In this document: one piece after another, positions 1-10,709 of the stretch
How positions within the stretch are numbered: the first letter of the stretch is position 1
How the letters are laid out: each line of letters opens with the position of its first letter
Source: Saitoella complicata NRRL Y-17804
Lineage: Eukaryota; Ascomycota; Saitoellomycetes; Saitoellales; Saitoellaceae
Assembly (NCBI RefSeq): GCF_001661265.1
Contig: NW_017566996.1
Coordinates: forward strand, 62,001 to 126,000
DNA length: 64,000 bases
Direction of reading: 5' to 3'
Notes under the pieces: generated by a model
Databases searched by the model: none
What the model saw: only the letters and a program-made list of their open reading frames with translations
What the model was told of the DNA's origin: nothing
Program-made: the position numbers and the translations under genes

Positions 1-3000
1 TCCACCACGCGTATCGGCGGAACTGAAGCCCATGCAGGGTCTTTGCCAACGTCTGAAAGGTAAAACCGGTCGTTTCCGTGGTAACCTTTCTGGTAAGCGT
101 GTGGACTTCTCTGGACGTACTGTTATCGGGCCTGATCCAAATTTGCGCATTGACCAGGTCGCCGTGCCGGAGCGTGTTGCCAAGATCCTGACATACCCGG
201 AGCGTGTGACGAGCATGAACATCGAAAAGTTGAAGCAGTGTGTTATCAACGGAACCGATATTCACCCTGGCGCGAACTACATCATCGACCCTGAAACCGA
301 AACCAAGAAATACCTGAAGTTTGGTAACCGTGAGCGCCTGGCAGATGAGTTGAAGATCGGTCATATTGTTGAGCGTCACTTGAACGACGACGATATCGTT
401 CTTTTCAACCGTCAGCCCTCTCTGCACAAGCTTTCTATTCTTGCACACAGAGCCAAGATTAGGCCATGGCGAACATTCCGTTTGAACGAATGTGTCTGTA
501 ACCCTTACAACGCAGATTTCGACGGTGACGAGATGAACATGCACGTTCCGCAAACTGAGGAAGCACGTACAGAGGCTATCGAGTTGATGGGTGTCAAGAA
601 CAATCTTGTCACACCGAAGAACGGAGAGCCGATTATCGCTGCCATCCAGGATTTTATCACTGCCGCTTACCTTATCAGTCGTCGCGATACCTTCTACGAC
701 CGCAAGAGTTTCACGCACATCTGTTCCTTCATGTTCGATGCCGACAAGCAGGTCGATCTTCCGCCACCTACGATCTGGAAACCTCAGCGTTTGTGGACCG
801 GAAAGCAGATCTTCAATGTTTTGATGAGGGCGAACAAGTCGGAGAACGTCATCGTGAACCTTGAGGCGAAGTGTAAGACCATGGTTGATGTGCCAAAGGG
901 TTCTGGTCTCCCGAATGACATGTCTCCGAACGATGGATATCTTGTCATCCGTGGTAGTGAGGTCATGTGTGGTGTCATGGACAAGGCAACTGTCGGAGAT
1001 GGAAAGAAGAATTCTCTGTTCTATGTTATTCTTCGTGATTACGGACCAGATCAGGCAGGACAGGCTATGAACCGCCTTGCCAAGCTTTGTGCTCGCTGGT
1101 TGGCAAACCAGGGGTTCTCTCTCGGTATCAACGACGTTCAAGCATCGGATCATCTCAATGGGAAGAAGGATGCGGCTATCCAGAGAGCATATGATAAGGC
1201 CAACGGTGTCTACAAGCAACTTGAGGAGGGTAAGCTTGAAAACATGCCCGGATGTACCGGTGAACAGACTGCAGAGTTGAATGTATCCGGGACTTTGTCC
1301 GCCGTCCGTGGTGAGGCTGGTGATTACTGTTTGAAGGAGTTGCCACGTTCCAACGCTCCCCTTATCATGGCCAAGTCTGGTTCCAAGGGATCTCTTGTTA
1401 ACGTGGCGCAGATGGTCGCGCTTGTCGGTCAACAGATTATCGCGGGTAAGCGTGTGAAGGATGGATTTCAAGATCGTACTTTGCCGCACTTCACTAAGGG
1501 TTCCAAGAGGAACCCTCTTTCTAAGGGGTTCGTTCGCAACAGTTTCTACACTGGTTTGACTCCGTATGAGTTCATTTTTCATGCTATTTCTGGTCGTGAG
1601 GGTTTGGTTGATACTGCTGTCAAGACTGCTGAAACTGGTTACATGTCACGTCGTTTGATGAAGTCGCTCGAGGATTTGTCCGCGCAGTACGACGGAACTG
1701 TTCGAAACGCCGTTAACGGTATCGTGCAGTTTGTTTACGGTGATGATGGTTTGGACCCTACATATCTCGAAGGTGATGGCGAGCCCGTTGAGTTCAAGAG
1801 GACCTGGAAGCATTGTCAGAACAAGGTATTCTTGCGGTCTTTGGGCAAGCACGACCTGGGGGAGCGTGGCCTATTGCCCTTTGAGATCAATCAGATCGTC
1901 GAGGAGGCTCTACAGGAACCCAACTTTATCAGGAACTGTACAGATGCATTCTTGAACAAGGTGAAGGAGTTTGTCCACAAGAGTATTGCTAGTGAGCTTA
2001 AGAAGATTCGCGAGGACAAGGGATTGTTGCCTATGCTGATGCCACCTGAAGATGTTGCGGAAATCGAGACAATTGACGATGCAGTACCTCCAGTGGAACG
2101 AATGGCTGTTCAACAGCTATTGACTGTTACGAAGACGCAGATCTTGGTCTTCCTCCGACTCTGCTGGGAGAAGTACATGAAGGCGAAGGTTGAGCCCGGA
2201 ACTGCAGTCGGTGCTGTTGGTGCACAAGCTATTGGTGAGCCTGGTACGCAAATGACGTTGAAGACCTTCCACTTTGCTGGTCTTGCATCTATGAACGTCA
2301 CTATGGGTGTGCCCCGTATCAAGGAAATCATTAACGCCGCGAAGACGATTGCGGGTCCGATTATTACTTGTGAATTGGAAAAGCAGTCCAACCGTGATGA
2401 AGGGTTTGGCCGCGAGGTCAAAGGTAGGATTGAGAAAACTTACCTTAAGGATATCGCCGCCTTCACTGAGGACACGTTTGCCCCGAGCAGTAACTACATC
2501 AGTCTTAAGATTGATTGGCTAGCCGTTGCGAACTTGAAGCTCGAACTGGCTATTGAGGATATCAGCAAGGCCATCGCGCAGGCACCGAAGCTCAAGATCG
2601 GAGGTGCCTGTATGGTAGCTTCAGGCTCTGTGGACCGTATCAACATCTTCGTTGACGACCCGACGGGCAAGGAGGACGTTTACTACAAGATGCAGACTTG
2701 GAAGCGAGCTCTCAACAACATCGTTGTGAAGGGTCTTCCGGAAGTTGGCCGTGCTATTCTTCGTAAAAAGGAAGACAAGTCCGACCCTAAGGAGGAGCAT
2801 GGCGAGTTCCAACTCAAGATTGAAGGCTACGGGTTGCGAGAAGTCATGATCACTCCCGGTGTCAACGGAACTCGTACTCAGACCAACCATATCATGGAGA
2901 CATGCAAGGTCCTTGGTATCGAAGCTGCTCGTAACAAGATTTACGAAGAAATCGAGTTCACCATGAGTTCTCACGGTATGAATATCGATCCCCGTCATAT

Positions 3001-3316
3001 GATGTTGCTCAGTGATGTCATGACCTACAAGGGCGAGATTCTTGGTATTACTCGTTTCGGTGTTGCCAAGATGAAGGACAGTGTGATGATGCTTGCTTCT
3101 TTCGAGAAGACGACAGATCATCTCTTCGACGCCTCATTCTTCCACAAGCGTGACGCAATCGAAGGAGTCAGTGAGTGTATTATCATGGGTGTGCCTATGC
3201 CTATCGGAACCGGTCTGTTTAAGTTGATCAGGCAAAACGAGATGCCGGAGAAGCTGGAGCCGAAGCGCCTCTTGTTCGATACACCAGAGCACAGGGTGAA
3301 CATGTTCAGAGCGTGA
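1..3316 (+). CDS. RPC1: RNA polymerase III largest subunit (5' truncated by window)
   Basis: This is the C-terminal ~1,100 residues of the catalytic subunit of nuclear RNA polymerase III, which makes tRNA, 5S rRNA and U6. The frame is open from base 2 (PPRVSAELKPMQG...), so the Met at 32 is internal and the gene begins left of the window. The switch/dock motif LSGKRVDFSGRTVI follows at once. The metal-binding signature NADFDGDEMN, whose aspartates hold the catalytic magnesium, lies near 509-538. The bridge helix and trigger loop region (GEPGTQMTLKTFHFAG) is near 2236-2285. The final segment SECIIMGVPMPIGTGLFKL is typical of RPC160 rather than RPB1 or RPA190, and there is no heptad CTD. No intron is needed in the visible part. 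Identification is secure. Confidence 0.96.
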   Translation, partial: PPRVSAELKPMQGLCQRLKGKTGRFRGNLSGKRVDFSGRTVIGPDPNLRIDQVAVPERVAKILTYPERVTSMNIEKLKQCVINGTDIHPGANYIIDPETETKKYLKFGNRERLADELKIGHIVERHLNDDDIVLFNRQPSLHKLSILAHRAKIRPWRTFRLNECVCNPYNADFDGDEMNMHVPQTEEARTEAIELMGVKNNLVTPKNGEPIIAAIQDFITAAYLISRRDTFYDRKSFTHICSFMFDADKQVDLPPPTIWKPQRLWTGKQIFNVLMRANKSENVIVNLEAKCKTMVDVPKGSGLPNDMSPNDGYLVIRGSEVMCGVMDKATVGDGKKNSLFYVILRDYGPDQAGQAMNRLAKLCARWLANQGFSLGINDVQASDHLNGKKDAAIQRAYDKANGVYKQLEEGKLENMPGCTGEQTAELNVSGTLSAVRGEAGDYCLKELPRSNAPLIMAKSGSKGSLVNVAQMVALVGQQIIAGKRVKDGFQDRTLPHFTKGSKRNPLSKGFVRNSFYTGLTPYEFIFHAISGREGLVDTAVKTAETGYMSRRLMKSLEDLSAQYDGTVRNAVNGIVQFVYGDDGLDPTYLEGDGEPVEFKRTWKHCQNKVFLRSLGKHDLGERGLLPFEINQIVEEALQEPNFIRNCTDAFLNKVKEFVHKSIASELKKIREDKGLLPMLMPPEDVAEIETIDDAVPPVERMAVQQLLTVTKTQILVFLRLCWEKYMKAKVEPGTAVGAVGAQAIGEPGTQMTLKTFHFAGLASMNVTMGVPRIKEIINAAKTIAGPIITCELEKQSNRDEGFGREVKGRIEKTYLKDIAAFTEDTFAPSSNYISLKIDWLAVANLKLELAIEDISKAIAQAPKLKIGGACMVASGSVDRINIFVDDPTGKEDVYYKMQTWKRALNNIVVKGLPEVGRAILRKKEDKSDPKEEHGEFQLKIEGYGLREVMITPGVNGTRTQTNHIMETCKVLGIEAARNKIYEEIEFTMSSHGMNIDPRHMMLLSDVMTYKGEILGITRFGVAKMKDSVMMLASFEKTTDHLFDASFFHKRDAIEGVSECIIMGVPMPIGTGLFKLIRQNEMPEKLEPKRLLFDTPEHRVNMFRA

Positions 3317-3803
3317 TGGCGCTTGTGATGACGATTGACGTGAAAGGAAATTTAGCACTTATTTGACATATTTTTGGTATCTGGTCGGCGTTATATACAA
3401 GCGAATTTTGAAGAATTGCTCAACTGTATCATCGTGCATGCGAGCCTTGCGCCCCCGCAATTCGGAAGTAACGTAGACATCTGCCCGCGCCGGTAACCAA
3501 TGTCGGCCATTAATGAGTCTGTAGACGTCTCATTGGTATGGATGAAAACTTCGATTGTGGCGAGTATGGCGATCACGAGAGCTGCTAAGATATTATTGAC
3601 TCCAGTAAACAGTGATTTGTCTGGATCATCCGGACGTATACGGGATATCCCCCACTTGCATGCAGTACGAACCCTTCCAATCGCGAGTCAGACGCATATG
3701 CTTACGAGATAAGTGTCTATTGCTTTGATTGTATCTTGAAGTGGAGGTTAGCCTCCCGTAGCGGGGCCAGCGCCGGCAAGACAGGGCACAATCTTACCCA
3801 GGC
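3317..3803. other. Gap after RPC1, no gene recognised
   Basis: This holds the 3' flank of RPC1 and possibly the leader or an earlier exon of the next gene. Short open frames exist on both strands (about 60-70 codons), but none has splice sites or recognisable similarity. Confidence 0.4.
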
Positions 3804-4689
3804 ATGTCCCATTTGCCGGATGGTTTGTTCTTCCCGAAACCAGATGAGAAATCCGACACTAATCCAGCGCAGTACACTAATCATATCATACCTTCAATAT
3901 ACTTTATCCATGACGATGCGAAGAAGACCGCCATCGTCGAGCGATTCCACCACACTCGGCAAACGCGGCTTTGTCCAATCTTTTCGTAGGTGTTATCTGC
4001 CAAGCTCATTCATGAATGCTGACCTGTTAGCAGCGATTCCTATCCATACAACACACTCTGTCCACTTTGGAATGAATGTCATTATCAGCATCGCGGCATC
4101 GACGGCACGTGCTATGTCTTCTCGAAAGAAGAAATCATGGACAAAACAAGAGAATTGGCGACCGAGAGGGTTGACCAGAGACAGCTCAGGCAAAGCTTGC
4201 TTCAAGTTGTCGAACAAGGGCACGGGAGTTTTCAATTATTGACCAAGAACACGGCGTCTGAACGCCAATCTGGGCAAAGCCCCAGAGATCATACTATAGT
4301 ATCAGACCTACAGGATGTTGATCCGCTCGCACTGTCGGAGAGTGTTACCCTGGATGGAGAGACAGGAGAGCTGACGGAGCAATGGAGCTTATGTGAAGGG
4401 CGAGACTTTGATGACGCGATGTCAAACTTCGAGAAGGTGTGCAGCGATGTGTTTTCCCACGACTGACGTAAGGGAATTGTGACTCTGTTTTGAGCGTCTC
4501 CGAGTCTGAACGCTCTGCACAATCAAAATGAAGCAGTTCATTCGCGCCATGGAAGGAGATCCTGAAAATGAAGCGCTTGCAGAAGCAGCTTTACTCGCCT
4601 GCACGAGATCGGAGAAAGCGTTTGGAGGGTACAGAGGAGGCTTGTCTGGCGAATGCCGTACGGTTTCGGGAGACAAGTTATTACTATAG
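3804..4689 (+). CDS. Unrecognised protein, three-exon model
   Basis: I do not recognise this protein. The model joins 3804-3985, 4031-4436 and 4534-4689 (247 aa). The first intron is convincing: GTAGGT donor, CTGAC branch site, TTAG acceptor, 45 nt, frame kept. The second intron (4437-4533) is a weaker guess: it begins GTGTGC and ends AAG, and without it the protein ends at 4466. The product starts MSHLPDGLFFPKPDEKSD, has a Cys/His-containing stretch (CPLWNECHYQHRGIDGTC) encoded near 4055-4105, and then an acidic, helix-prone C-terminal half. No signal peptide or membrane segment is visible. It lies tail-to-tail with NSE4, about 165 bp away. An earlier 5' exon is possible because the sequence before 3804 stays open in frame. 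It could also be a decaying gene. Confidence 0.4.
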
Positions 4690-4855
4690 TATCCTGTTAT
4701 ACCCATACTTCTATATAGAGGTTCCCATGGCCCTGCCTGCCTTATGCTATGATAACTGGTACCAATATCGCAACATACCGCTCTAAGAATGCAAAGAATG
4801 CCAATAACGCCGTGTCCGTACCAAGTCCAACCTTCACACCTGCTACAACCCATAC

Positions 4856-5900
4856 TTAACCGTACCATTTGCCAGTATTGTGTTCGATCGCTTTCCTTGT
4901 CGGAATGATGCTTTTCCTCACATCGAACACTTCACAAAGCTCCTTCCACATGGCTTCGGTCATTTCAAAAATGATTTGCTTTTTCTTCAGTCCAGCGGCA
5001 AAATCTGCTTCGTCGGGCTCTTCACAGTCTTGGACAACTGGAAGTCCATCCTCGTCCTCCTGAATGGATGCCTTCCCATCTCGAACAAGGAAGGAAAGGT
5101 AGAAGATATTTTCCACCGTTTGCGGAAATGATTCAGGATTGAGGATGAACTTGAACAGCGGACAGGGCGAATGCTGTGCCAGGATGTCGGATATGGCGCG
5201 GACATTCTGAGGGGTCGTATTCTCTTGCTGCTCGATATCATCTTCACCGATAGCCTGTGGTCTGACAAGATCTGCGCGATCCTTGCGGAGGCGCTGTCGT
5301 TCAGTGCGCTCTCGAACTTTCCTTTCCAAACTCAGAGGTCCCAGCATCCAATCCATCGTTGGCGGCCTCCTTCCTCCTCTCCTCAGTGAGACCAATCCAA
5401 TCTTGTTCCAATCCAACTCTCTGATATTGTCGTCATCATTTGGATTCATATTTGGTATGCGCCCGTTCCCGTAGGTGATCAATTTGGAAAGAAACTCATC
5501 GACGTCAAAGGGCGAGTCCCCGAGCTTCATTTTTCGTGCCTTTGCACGAGCGGCATCGGATGTGTTGACGAGAAGACGAGAATCAAGAGCCGCATCAGTG
5601 GTGGACCTAACTTGCTCGAAAAGGACGTTTGCGCTCCGGACAATATCTCGCAGCCCGTTGTTTCCCGGTTTGAGATACTCTGTCTTATTATCTGTGCATT
5701 CATGTCAATATTCGTTACATATACACAGTAGATATCAACGCACCCACTTCGGCTCGTAACAACTGCCTGTAGCCCTTTCTGACCTCTCTACGGAGGGATG
5801 CATCCTGGTCAGGATCATAGATACCTTTATCCGTAGCTCGCTCCAACTCCTCCTCGAGCTGTTGTTGGGCCTCTGTGCGATGTCGGCGGACAGGAGGCAT
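4856..5900 (-). CDS. NSE4: SMC5-SMC6 complex subunit Nse4 (kleisin)
   Basis: Nse4 is the kleisin that bridges the Smc5 and Smc6 heads and carries Nse1/Nse3, in DNA repair and replication-fork restart in the nucleus. Two exons, 5900-5744 and 5691-4856, are joined over a 52 nt GTGCGT...CACAG intron, giving about 330 aa, within the usual 300-400. The N-terminal helical domain has the typical R-x-x-YR-x-LL pattern (RREVRKGYRQLLRAEV, encoded near 5795-5745). The C-terminal winged-helix part contains ENIFYLSFLVRDGKASI and continues to the end. The start at 5900 (MPPVRRHRTEAQQ) is the first ATG that leaves only kleisin-like sequence. Identification rests on the overall pattern of both domains. Confidence 0.85.
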
Positions 5901-6387
5901 GATATATGCTGTACGAGAGCTGGAGAACGTACTGCGGCGGGTATGTAGCAGCTTTCCTGGAGCGCGTGTTGTCCGTCCGAGTGAATGCGGGCAACGGAAG
6001 ACGCGTCGTGGTAGGGTCGGGAGGAATGAAACGCGTATGGCCAGTAAGAGTGAGGAAGAAGCGGAGGTGCAGTTCATCAATTTCGAAGAGAAAAAGATGT
6101 CTTGTTAGAACTGCTTTTTGTATCTTCTAGTCACTGACTACGTTACACTGCAGGGTGCCGAAACCTTAACTTTCCTCCGCTGACCGCCGGTGGTCGATAT
6201 CGCTTGTTGGAGGTAACCTTATAAGCGTGTAAAATGGTCTGGTTTATTCAAGGAGGGAAGTAAGCTTACAAAGCAAGTAAGAATAATATGAAGGGTTCGA
6301 AGGAGATTGACCCCTGGCCCTATCAGCGTCTCACCACCACACGTGCCCTTTAACATCGCTGAGCAGGAGGAACTACCACAATGCTTC
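5901..6387. other. Upstream region of NSE4, no gene
   Basis: This is the promoter side of NSE4, running into the EF-G2 relic. Open frames overlapping the NSE4 start are antisense shadows. Nothing else is recognised. Confidence 0.4.
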
Positions 6388-6825
6388 GAAGTCCATTACC
6401 ATGACTGTCAAGCCGACGTGACCCACGACGATGTGAACTGTAGCTTGCCACTGGCGGCCAAGATCGCTCTGGTCCGTGGTGCTTTGATCTCTGCTCAGCT
6501 TCATGCCACGCATGGTACTGTTTCAACGAAGACCTACTGACCACTGACTCTCCACCGACTTACATAGAGGTGATCAAATCAGTGGGTACGGACATGGTGG
6601 AGCCAGACATGGGCGTTACCTATACCGTAGGAGAGAAAGATCTCGGTGGTGTTGTCGGTGAGCGGCGGAACCATCTTGTCCCTTGACGAAGATGTAAAGC
6701 GGCAAGTCAGAATGGTGAAGGCATTGGTTCCATTGAGTGAGATGATTGGTTACGACAAGTCCCTTTGGAGTTTGACCGGGGGAAGGGGATGATCCCAGAT
6801 GAGTGTTGAGATGTTCAAGAGGTGA
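6388..6825 (+). pseudogene. C-terminal relic of mitochondrial elongation factor G2 (MEF2-like)
   Basis: Pieces of the last domains of an EF-G, in correct order, are spread over different frames. They are an 'ADVTHDDVNCSLPLAAKIAL' block (about 6412-6470), then EVIKSVGTDMVEPDMGVTYT and GEKDLGGVVG (about 6567-6660). Next come ILSLDEDVKRQVRMVKAL and VPLSEMIGYDKSLWSLTGGRG-type sequence (about 6672-6790), and finally MSVEMFKR (about 6799-6822). EF-G/MEF2 proteins end with LLEP, 'ARGGHIISLDEE', VPLKEMVGY and SLTGGRG in the same order. The frame changes near 6667 and again near 6789. The step between the first two blocks could be an old 53 nt intron (6515-6567). No upstream GTPase domain is present, so this is a truncated, decayed copy and not a working gene. 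Confidence 0.6.
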
Positions 6826-7524
6826 ATTGCAACAAGGAACGGGAGGTGTTGAAGGAGGACACGATGAATTTGATTTCTAAATGTATTTACAAAGAAGTTG
6901 ATAGTACGATAGAAGGTACCCAGAGTATAACCAGCATACAGGACCGGATCAACGGGCGATCGAGGCTGAGGTGTGCGGAGAGAAATCGATCGTTCTCGAT
7001 CTGACGCAGAGGAGCACGGGCATGCAACAGAAGGGACGGAAAACGGGAACTCGAGCCTCCACTTGCTCCGATCAGACGAGTACATCTAGCATACACCTCA
7101 TATATATACTAGAACATTCAAGTCAATTGAACAGCATACACCCGGTCAACAGCAGCGGATACAACTGACCTTTGTGTGTTTGCAGCACAATAAGGTTTCG
7201 TTTCTGTTACGCGCCCCTTTCGTCAGTGGAATTTGTGTGAACTTGGGCCAAGGCCTAGGGAGTGCTCAAGCCTGCATTAGACGAAAGAAGGACTGAACAC
7301 CAACAAGTTATCAACCTCCAGCTGGAAAACCAGCCAAACGGCAATGTCCTTCTGCTGACTTCTACCTGCTCAACCTGGACTGAACTGAAGAAGACACTCG
7401 TTTGCACTCGACCACCAACCCATCCCCTTTCGTTTCTTCCAGCATACAGGCGCTATTGTCCTGCCAGCTACCTCTCTACCCCCCCCCATACACACCATCA
7501 ATGCGCGACCGAAGACCATCGCAG
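6826..7524. other. Upstream region of the WSC sensor gene
   Basis: There is no convincing gene here. Short AT steps such as TATATATACTAG lie near 7100. Pyrimidine-rich sequence with a run of nine C near 7480 precedes the ATG of the WSC gene. Confidence 0.4.
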
Positions 7525-8857
7525 ATGAGATCTTTCGCAGCATTGAGCCTACTATATCTCTTCCTGGGTGTATTTAGCGCAGTAGCATCGGCCAACTACT
7601 GTGCTTCCGACAACACCGGTTCAGGTTATGATTCTAGTGAGTCCAACAACATTCCTATCCAATTGAGCGGCATTTAACTCGACCTACAGTCTACAGCACT
7701 TATCAATCAAGCGGTGCATGTCAAAGCACTTGCTCTGGCTACGCTTTTGCTATTGTTCAAGGATACTACTGCTGGTGCTCGGACATCGCACCGAACGGCG
7801 ATTCAACTAGTAGCAACTCCGACTGCTCAGACCCTTGTCCTGGCTACCCGAGTGATTACTGTGGCAGTACTTCTAATAGTACGATTCCTTTGCCTCTCCT
7901 GATTTTCTTCAAATGCTGACAGAGCTTACAGATTTATATTACTATTACGCAATCGGCAAAGCTTCTGGCACTGCTTCAGCTTCCACCGCATCCGAAACTA
8001 CGACGTCCTCCTCCTCAACAAAGGCGGCAGTTAGCATCGTGTATGTAACGCCATCGCAATCCTCTACCTCCACTGCTTCGTCGTCTAGCGCGACTTCGAC
8101 GAGTGAGAGCTCTGCCCGTACGTCCTCCTCCGTGTCCTTTCGTGCATCCTCCTTCTCCTCTTCCCGATCAATGCCAACATCTTCGGTGTCAGTATCTGTC
8201 ACGCCTTCGTCCGATTCGAGTTCATCAGCAGCGACGGAAAGTTCAGCATCGATGACGGCAAGTTCTGCAGGAGTTACAAGTACGCCGTCCCTGAGCGCAG
8301 AACATACGTCGAAAAGCAGCAGTTCCGGTGGATTCTTCGCCAGTGCGGGTCGCGTCGCCGGAGTTTTTGTCGCTATCGCATTCATCATCGCGCTTATCGT
8401 CGCAGGCCTCCTGTTTTACTTCCTCTTCTACCGGAAACGTCACGACTCGCAAGCCCTCCCGACTTCTTCTCCACCCATCTCACCTACACCTTCGAACGTT
8501 CACTCGCCGCTCTATGGTCGCTCTCGCTCTGGATCTACATTGGTCGGTAAATGGGCAGGGGGAACCATGGGCGAGAAGGAGGTCATTGTGGACCAGCGTC
8601 TCGATCCAAGAAGCATGCTCATGCGTTTCGAAAGTTCCTACTCGAGACGAAGTTTGAGAGATGATGAGGATTACTCGAGACGCGTGCTACAGGTACGAAA
8701 CCCAGATATGGGACGGCCGAGTATGGCGAGCGAACGCGTACCCACACCAGGGACCGGCGGAATAACCAGCAGTCCGAATCGACCTGATGCCGAGGCTGCC
8801 AGTCTGAGAAGTTTCGTCAGGGGAGAGCAGGAAAAGCTTTATCCTAGTGGCAGATGA
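7525..8857 (+). CDS. WSC-domain cell-wall stress sensor, type I membrane protein
   Basis: This is a Wsc/Slg1-type mechanosensor of the plasma membrane that feeds the Rho1-Pkc1 wall-integrity pathway. Three exons, 7525-7636, 7690-7878 and 7932-8857, give about 409 aa, with both introns 53 nt. The parts in order are: a signal peptide (MRSFAALSLLYLFLGVFSAV); a Cys-rich WSC domain from YCASDN through QGYYCWCSDIAPNG to SDYCG; about 130 residues of Ser/Thr stalk for O-mannosylation; one membrane helix (VAGVFVAIAFIIALIVAGLL) followed by the stop-transfer YRKRH; and a cytoplasmic tail of about 155 residues. The second exon lies in a different genomic frame, so the WSC domain appears only after splicing. 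An in-frame ATG at 7501 would add 8 residues before the signal peptide. The family is clear; the exact WSC paralogue is not. Confidence 0.88.
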
Positions 8858-9214
8858 GTGGACAGCTAGGGGACGAAGATGAATGGTAGGGATCGGACGG
8901 GCGAAAGACCAAGCATATCAACGGCGCAAACACACGTTCACAAGTTCAGGGACGCTCTATTTTTACGAGGATTCGAGGATACACGGGAGTAATGACAACA
9001 TTGATTTCTGCAGCTGGCTTCAGAATAGGTTTATGTGGGTTATAATTCGATCTGATTTAAAAGTGGGGCGGTTTCGTCACCAGGTGCGCGCTCCATATCG
9101 GCCAGCAGGGGCTGTCGTAGCCTGTAGAAGCATCCATCGAACCAGCACTCACACACCAGCAACCAAGCAAACAAGAGCATATACCCCCAAGAGCATTCAT
9201 ACGACACAATCATA
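8858..9214. other. Intergenic, 3' flank of WSC gene and promoter of RRM gene
   Basis: I see no gene. The last 100 bases are rich in CA-containing repeats (cacac, caagc) typical of a leader just before the ATG at 9215. Confidence 0.4.
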
Positions 9215-10434
9215 ATGTCAGTCGAAGAAGTTACCAAGGCCGTTGAGGAGGTGAAGATTGATGAGGCGCCTGCTACCGCTCAGGAGGTGCAGGATGAGAC
9301 GAAGGCTGCGGGGGCTGTCGGAGCAAGCCCTAGGGTGTTCTTTGGTATGTTGTCTCCTCAAGGGAGTTCGTACGGCATGCTAACGATAGTGCAGGCAACC
9401 TCGCTTTCAAGACTACCCAGTCCGAACTCCGCGAACTCGTCTCCCCCACCGCCGTCCCCACAAAGGTCTTCCTACCCTTCAAGAACCGCCGTCCCCTCGG
9501 CTACGCCTTCCTTACCTTCTCTACCGAAGAAGACGCCGACCGCGTCGTCTCCGAATTCGAAGGTCGCGAAATTGCCGGTCGTAAGCTGCACGTCGACAAA
9601 GCCAAGATCAGCCAGACCAAGAAGAAGAGGTCTGACAAGCCTGCTGAAGGAGAAGAGAACAAGGGTATTGCTATCAATATTCCTGGACAGGCTGATGCGT
9701 TGGTTAATGCGGATGAGAATGCGGCTGTGGAGGGAGCTCACGCGGAGGCTGACGCGACTGCCCCGACCAAGGCCCCAAGAAAGCGCAAGAACCGCAAGAA
9801 CAACAAGAAGAAGTCCTCTACCACCGCCAACGCCAACGGCTCCAGCGAGGGCGAGGGCGAAGGCGAGCAGACTGGCGACGAAGCCACCACTAAGAAGGAC
9901 ATCCCCGAAGGCGCAGTCGAGGACGGAACTCAGCAACTGAACAACACCGCTCCGACTCAGAAGGAAAAGAAATCCAAGACTCCCAAGCAAAAGGGTCCCC
10001 CCACCGGCCTCCCCTCCAGCACAACCGTCTTTGTAGCAAACCTCCCCTACGACTACACCTCCACCCAACTCCGCGCCCTCTTCACCGCCCACTCCCACAC
10101 CCCCCTGTCCGCCTCCGTCCCACCCCGTCCCGTTCCCTCTCATATCGCCAAGAAGATCGCGGAACGCGGAGAGTCCCGTCGTGGTCGTGGATTTGGGTTC
10201 GTGGTGTTTGAGGGGAACGAGGGGCAGGGGAGGGCTGTGGAGGGGATGAATGGGGTTGAGGTCGAGGGAAGGAAGATTGGTGTCAAGGTTGCTATTGACC
10301 CGCCTGTGAAGCAGGGCGAGGAGGGTGAGGTTAAGGAGGAGGGAGCTGTTAATGAGGATAGTGGGCATGCGGCGACTGAGAAGGAGGAGGGTGAGATTGA
10401 GGTTGATGTCAAGGAGGAGGCTGTTTCTGCTTAA
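9215..10434 (+). CDS. RNA-binding protein with two RRM domains
   Basis: This is a probable nuclear or nucleolar RNA-binding protein. Two exons, 9215-9344 and 9395-10434, meet over a 50 nt GTATGT...GCAG intron with a GCTAAC branch site, giving 389 aa. An acidic N-terminus (about 40 aa) leads into RRM1, whose RNP2 (RVFFGNL) spans the splice junction and whose RNP1 is LGYAFLTF. A long linker is rich in Lys and acidic residues (KAPRKRKNRKNNKKK). RRM2 follows, with RNP2 TVFVANL and RNP1 RGFGFVVF, and the tail is acidic. The RRM-basic linker-RRM layout recalls yeast Sbp1 and S. pombe Rnp24, but I cannot assign an orthologue. Exon 2 is strongly GC-biased at third positions, and this produces a 343-codon antisense open frame that is not a gene. 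Confidence 0.85.
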
Positions 10435-10709
10435 GTCATGGAGAGAGCGATTTTGAGAATGTACGATGAGCAGTTTGCAAGATAGCGAGGAAGTGGAGAG
10501 CATATATGCGTGTAGTGAGTGGCTCTTCGGAGCCGTGATGAGACGATATTTTGGCTATTGCTAGGTGTTTTGCTGCGGTCCAGTATTTTGACTGCCGCGC
10601 TTGTGACAACATGAAGGAGGTTGCTGCTGATGTCATTTTCCCATTTGTCTTCGGTTCATTTGTGTGGATAATGTGAGGCTGTTTGTGTTTGTTGGAGGTG
10701 TTGGTGGTT

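Noticed and set aside
9472-10503. 343-codon open frame on the minus strand
   Set aside because: It is antisense to the two-RRM gene, Leu/Val-biased low complexity with no domain, and results from GC-rich third positions in the real gene.
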